DNA from: Rhodocyclaceae bacterium
GTDB lineage: Bacteria; Pseudomonadota; Gammaproteobacteria; Burkholderiales; Rhodocyclaceae
Length of the DNA: 9,073 nucleotides
Reading direction: 5' to 3'
NCBI GenBank assembly: GCA_030682595.1
Contig: JAUXNZ010000286.1
Span: 1 to 9,073, forward strand
Shown piece after piece: positions 6,810-9,073 of this stretch. The position numbers were made by a program, and so were the translations under genes. Within the stretch, counting starts at the first letter, position 1. Every line of letters begins with the position of its first letter. The notes under the pieces were generated by a model, which worked only from the letters and a program-made list of their open reading frames with translations, was not told the DNA's origin and searched no databases.

Positions 6810-6853
6810 CTTGCTGCCCCCCACCGGGGGGCGGATGCTTTCTTGGGGCGGCC
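6810..6853. repeat. GC-rich hairpin element in the FAH/DOMON spacer
   Basis: A perfect 7-bp inverted repeat, GCCCCCC-ACC-GGGGGGC, lies at 6816-6832. An alternative longer pairing exists between GCTGCCCC (6813-6820) and GGGGCGGC (6845-6852), with one wobble. No T-run follows on either strand, so a standard intrinsic terminator is unlikely. The layout (C-run/G-run core, CTTTCTTGGGG, then GGCCCGGCG) resembles GC-rich intergenic repeats I associate with betaproteobacteria. On the minus-strand transcript it could attenuate or protect RNA between the FAH and DOMON-like genes. Confidence 0.55.
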
Positions 6854-6866
6854 CGGCGAAATCATT

Positions 6867-7709
6867 TCAGCCGGCGATAATCTTCTGGCTCTGTTCGCCC
6901 AGGCCTTCGACGCCGAGGCGCACGACGTCGCCGGCCTTGAGGTATTGCGGCGGCTGCATGCCCATGCCGACGCCGCTGGGGGTGCCGGTGCAGATCACGT
7001 CGCCGGGCAGGAGTGTCATGAATTGCGAGATGTAGCTGATCAGGTGCGCAACGGGGAAGATCATCTGCGCGGTGTTGCTGTCCTGCCGACGTTCGCCGTT
7101 TACGTCCATCCAGACGCGCAGGGCCTGCGGGTCGCGGATTTCATCGCGGGTGACGAGCCAGGGGCCGATCGGCGCGAAGGTGTCGCAGCCCTTGCCTTTG
7201 TCCCAGCTGCCGCCGCGGTTCTTCTGGTAGTCGCGTTCGGAAACGTCGTGGAAGGTGACGTAGCCGGCCAGATATGAAAGTGCCTTGTCCACGCTCACAT
7301 AGCGCGCCTCGCGACCGATGACAAGGCCGAGTTCGGCCTCCCAGTCGGTATTCACGGAACCGCGCGGCAGCACGATGTTGTCGAACGGCCCATTGATCGC
7401 CGTGGTGGCCTTCATGAACAGCACCGGTTCCGTCGGGATCGCCGCGCCGGTTTCGATGGCGTGGTCGCGATAATTGAGGCCGACGCCGACGATCTTGCTG
7501 ATGCCGGTGAAGGGCACGCCCAGACGGGGCTTGCCCTTGACCAGCGGCAGCCTGGCCGGGTCGATGGCTCTCAGCCGTTTCTGTCCGGCGGGGGAGAGCT
7601 CTTCCCAGCCGATGGTGGCGCAGTGACTGGAGAGATCGCGCAGTTTGCCCTGTGCGTCGATGAGGCCGGGCTTTTCGCGGCCTTTGCTGCCGTAACGGAC
7701 GAGTTTCAT
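6867..7709 (-). CDS. Fumarylacetoacetate hydrolase (FAH) family protein
   Basis: The 280-residue protein is a FAH-superfamily enzyme of the 2-hydroxyhepta-2,4-diene-1,7-dioate isomerase / ureidoglycolate-lyase-like type. These cytosolic, divalent-metal-dependent enzymes cleave C-C bonds in, isomerise or decarboxylate acylpyruvate-like compounds. Residues 1-60 form the variable N-terminal region; 68-280 are the catalytic domain. Visible signatures are GVGLNYRDHA (75-84, with His83), the metal-ligand set Glu124 and Glu126 in WEAELGLVIG plus Asp155 in FHDVSERDYQ, KGCDTFAPIGPW (173-184) and GTPSGVGMG (242-250). All expected ligands are present, so it should be active, but the substrate cannot be deduced. 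Length is normal. The ATG has a near-ideal AGGAGA ribosome site four bases upstream. It follows the MCE gene by 20 bases, so it is probably co-transcribed, although there is no obvious biochemical link to lipid transport. Confidence 0.93.
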   Translation of the reverse strand: MKLVRYGSKGREKPGLIDAQGKLRDLSSHCATIGWEELSPAGQKRLRAIDPARLPLVKGKPRLGVPFTGISKIVGVGLNYRDHAIETGAAIPTEPVLFMKATTAINGPFDNIVLPRGSVNTDWEAELGLVIGREARYVSVDKALSYLAGYVTFHDVSERDYQKNRGGSWDKGKGCDTFAPIGPWLVTRDEIRDPQALRVWMDVNGERRQDSNTAQMIFPVAHLISYISQFMTLLPGDVICTGTPSGVGMGMQPPQYLKAGDVVRLGVEGLGEQSQKIIAG

Positions 7710-7713
7710 GTTG

Positions 7714-7719
7714 TCTCCT
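7714..7719 (-). promoter_or_regulatory. Shine-Dalgarno site of the FAH-family gene
   Basis: On the minus strand, AGGAGA is followed by the 4-base spacer CAAC and then ATG at 7709. It is the strongest ribosome site in the window and lies in the 20-base gap after the MCE gene stop, so it supports both the start choice and independent re-initiation within the operon. Confidence 0.85.
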
Positions 7720-7729
7720 GGTTTTGATT

Positions 7730-8743
7730 TTAAGGGCGCTTGCCCCGATAGATCGCGTCGGGTTGTCGTTCAAGTGTTTCGGCCAGCAGTCGCAGCGCAT
7801 CGGCGGCGCGCGCGATTTCCTTGAGCGCGGCATTGACGTTGGAGACGGTCGGCGAGTCCTGCTCGGCCAGGTTGCGCACGGCCAGCGCCGCCTTGGCCAG
7901 TTCGTTGCTCGCTTGTGTCATGTTTCCGGCCATCTCCGTGCCCTTGTCGGCCAAAGTGGCGACGCGGTCGGCAGCGGCTTCGAGTCGTGCCAGTGCTGTC
8001 TGGGCCGCCTCCAATGCCTTGCGCATCTCCGCAAGGTCATGGCGTACCTCCTTGAGGATGGGCCCGCTCTGCGCATCGAGGCGCTGCGCGAGCGATTCAA
8101 GGTGGCGCAGTGTCGCCTGCAGGCGGCGCGGGAGTTCCTGGGTGCCTTCCGCCGTCATCAGCGTGCTGATCGCACCGCTGATCGCCGCGACGTCGGCGAG
8201 GAATTTCTCCATCGGGAAACCTTCGAGCTTGGAGCTCAGTTCCTGTGCGGCGGTGCGGATGGTCGGAATCTCGCTGACGCCGGGGTCGAGGGCGACGAAG
8301 TGCGCCGGCTTGTCCGGGTGGAAGTCGAGGTCGACGTAGAGCTGGCCGGTGAGCAGGCTCTGCATGCGCAGCCGTCCGCGCAGGCCGCGCTCCACGAGTT
8401 CGCGCACGGTGGTGTGGTCGCGCAGGTCGACATTTTCGCCGCCACGACCGCGCACCACGTGCGGCAGCACCTCGATGGTTACTGGCACGACGAAGTGGCG
8501 TTCCTGACCGTCCTGATTGTCCAGGCCGAGCTGGATCTGCTTGACCGTGCCGACCTTGACGCCGAGAAACATCACCGGCGCGCCGACCTGCAGGCCCTGC
8601 GACGCACCCTCGAAATACAGCACGTGGAGCCGTTTTTCGCCAAACCAGTTGCCGCCGGCGAGCAGCAGCGTGGCGATGACAACCAGCGCAATTGCGCCCA
8701 GCACGAAGGCGCCGATCAGGGTGGGGTTGGCCTTGCGACTCAC
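7730..8743 (-). CDS. MlaD-like MCE domain protein, lipid ABC transporter substrate-binding subunit
   Basis: The 337-residue protein has a short cytoplasmic N-terminus, one membrane helix (about 10-30), an MCE domain (about 37-145, with APVMFLGVKVGTV and LLTGQLYVDLDF) and a long, Ala/Leu-rich helical tail (about 165-325) without further strands. This is the architecture of single-MCE proteins anchored in the inner membrane that multimerise and carry phospholipids or other hydrophobic molecules across the periplasm with an MlaE-type permease and MlaF-type ATPase. The tail is longer than in E. coli MlaD (about 180 residues in total) and more like MCE proteins of PqiB-like or toluene-tolerance transport systems in betaproteobacteria. 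The GTG start at 8743 is chosen because it forms a GTGA overlap with the ATPase stop. The auxiliary lipoprotein (PqiC-type) gene often found next is absent; the FAH gene follows instead. Confidence 0.92.
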   Translation of the reverse strand: MSRKANPTLIGAFVLGAIALVVIATLLLAGGNWFGEKRLHVLYFEGASQGLQVGAPVMFLGVKVGTVKQIQLGLDNQDGQERHFVVPVTIEVLPHVVRGRGGENVDLRDHTTVRELVERGLRGRLRMQSLLTGQLYVDLDFHPDKPAHFVALDPGVSEIPTIRTAAQELSSKLEGFPMEKFLADVAAISGAISTLMTAEGTQELPRRLQATLRHLESLAQRLDAQSGPILKEVRHDLAEMRKALEAAQTALARLEAAADRVATLADKGTEMAGNMTQASNELAKAALAVRNLAEQDSPTVSNVNAALKEIARAADALRLLAETLERQPDAIYRGKRP

Positions 8744-9073
8744 GTCCCGCCTCGCGTCAGGAAATGGCGCACCTTGGGATCGCCGTGCTGCAGTGCGTCC
8801 CGCGGGTGTCCGGTGGCGATCATGGTATGGGTGTCGGCATCGAGAAAGATCGAATTGTCGCCGATTGCCAGGATGCTGGCCAGATCATGTGTCACCACCA
8901 CCACCGTGGTGCCGAGGCTGTCGCGCAGTTCGACGATCAACTCGTCGAGGTGTCGCGCCGTCAGCGGGTCGAGACCCGAGGAGGGCTCGTCGATCACCAG
9001 GATCTCCGGGTCGAGCGCCATGGCACGCGCCAGCCCGGCACGTTTTTTCATGCCGCCGGAAAGCTCGGCAGGG
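8740..9073 (-). CDS. MlaF-like ABC transporter ATP-binding subunit (partial, N-terminus outside window)
   Basis: About 110 C-terminal residues are visible. They begin in the ABC signature PAELSGGMKKR, then contain Walker B with catalytic Glu (EILVIDEPSSGLDP), the D-loop and the H-loop His (VVVVTHDLASI), ending in RHFLTRGGT. The LSGGMKKR form is typical of MlaF/toluene-tolerance (Ttg2A) ATPases that energise MCE lipid transporters. The Walker A half lies beyond base 9073. The frame continues upstream of the internal ATG at 9051, so that ATG is not the start. The stop overlaps the MCE gene start by four bases, showing tight operon coupling; an MlaE-like permease gene is expected further upstream. 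Confidence 0.93.
   Translation of the reverse strand, partial: PAELSGGMKKRAGLARAMALDPEILVIDEPSSGLDPLTARHLDELIVELRDSLGTTVVVVTHDLASILAIGDNSIFLDADTHTMIATGHPRDALQHGDPKVRHFLTRGGT

Noticed and set aside
6213..7277. Long plus-strand open frame (354 codons) opposite the DOMON-like and FAH genes
   Set aside because: It spans two confidently identified minus-strand genes and shows no motif of its own.

Overview
The window is about 9.1 kb of GC-rich DNA (roughly 60-65% G+C by eye). It is densely coded, and essentially everything is on the minus strand, so genes are read from the right end to the left. The gene families point to a betaproteobacterium: an MCE/Mla-type lipid ABC transporter, a FAH-family hydrolase, a DOMON-like protein coupled to a DUF1343/NamZ protein, a multi-PAS hybrid histidine kinase, and an ankyrin protein with an N-terminal region I associate with betaproteobacteria. 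A Rhodocyclaceae-like member is my best guess. That placement rests on family knowledge and composition, not on a marker gene.

In transcription order: (1) 9073-8740, the C-terminal part of an MlaF-like ABC ATPase, cut by the window edge. (2) 8743-7730, an MlaD-like MCE protein starting on a GTGA overlap with the ATPase stop. (3) 7709-6867, a FAH-family hydrolase/isomerase with a strong ribosome binding site 20 bases after mlaD. (4) A short spacer holding a GC-rich hairpin element. (5) 6782-6204, a DOMON-like protein whose stop overlaps, as ATGA, the start of (6). (6) 6207-5002, an intact DUF1343 (NamZ-type exo-N-acetylmuramidase family) protein. (7) 4972-4169, a small exported protein of unrecognised family with a degenerate isochorismatase-like Cys motif. 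(8) 4042-3260, an ankyrin-repeat protein. (9) About 3240-2980, a truncated and internally deleted second copy of the DUF1343 3' end. (10) 2938-113, a large soluble hybrid sensor kinase (PAS-PAS-GAF-PAS-HisKA-HATPase-REC). (11) Two tandem hairpin repeats at 34-97, then the possible last codons of a convergent plus-strand gene.

The first three genes look like a lipid-transport operon followed by a metabolic gene. The DOMON-like and DUF1343 genes form a translationally coupled pair. The most unusual structure is the block from about 5.2 kb to 3.0 kb. Two genes of visibly lower GC (exported protein and ankyrin protein) are bracketed by an intact DUF1343 3' end and by a diverged DUF1343 3' remnant with an in-frame deletion equivalent to 68 codons. 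This suggests a duplication or recombination event that placed or trapped an accessory two-gene module. Two proteins here also appear to lack expected catalytic residues: the exported protein has neither the Asp nor the Lys of the cysteine-hydrolase triad, and the DUF1343 protein has Gln in the FGP(E/Q)HG motif. I see no CRISPR array, transposase, tRNA, rRNA or recognised riboswitch, and no gene-free stretch longer than 300 bases.
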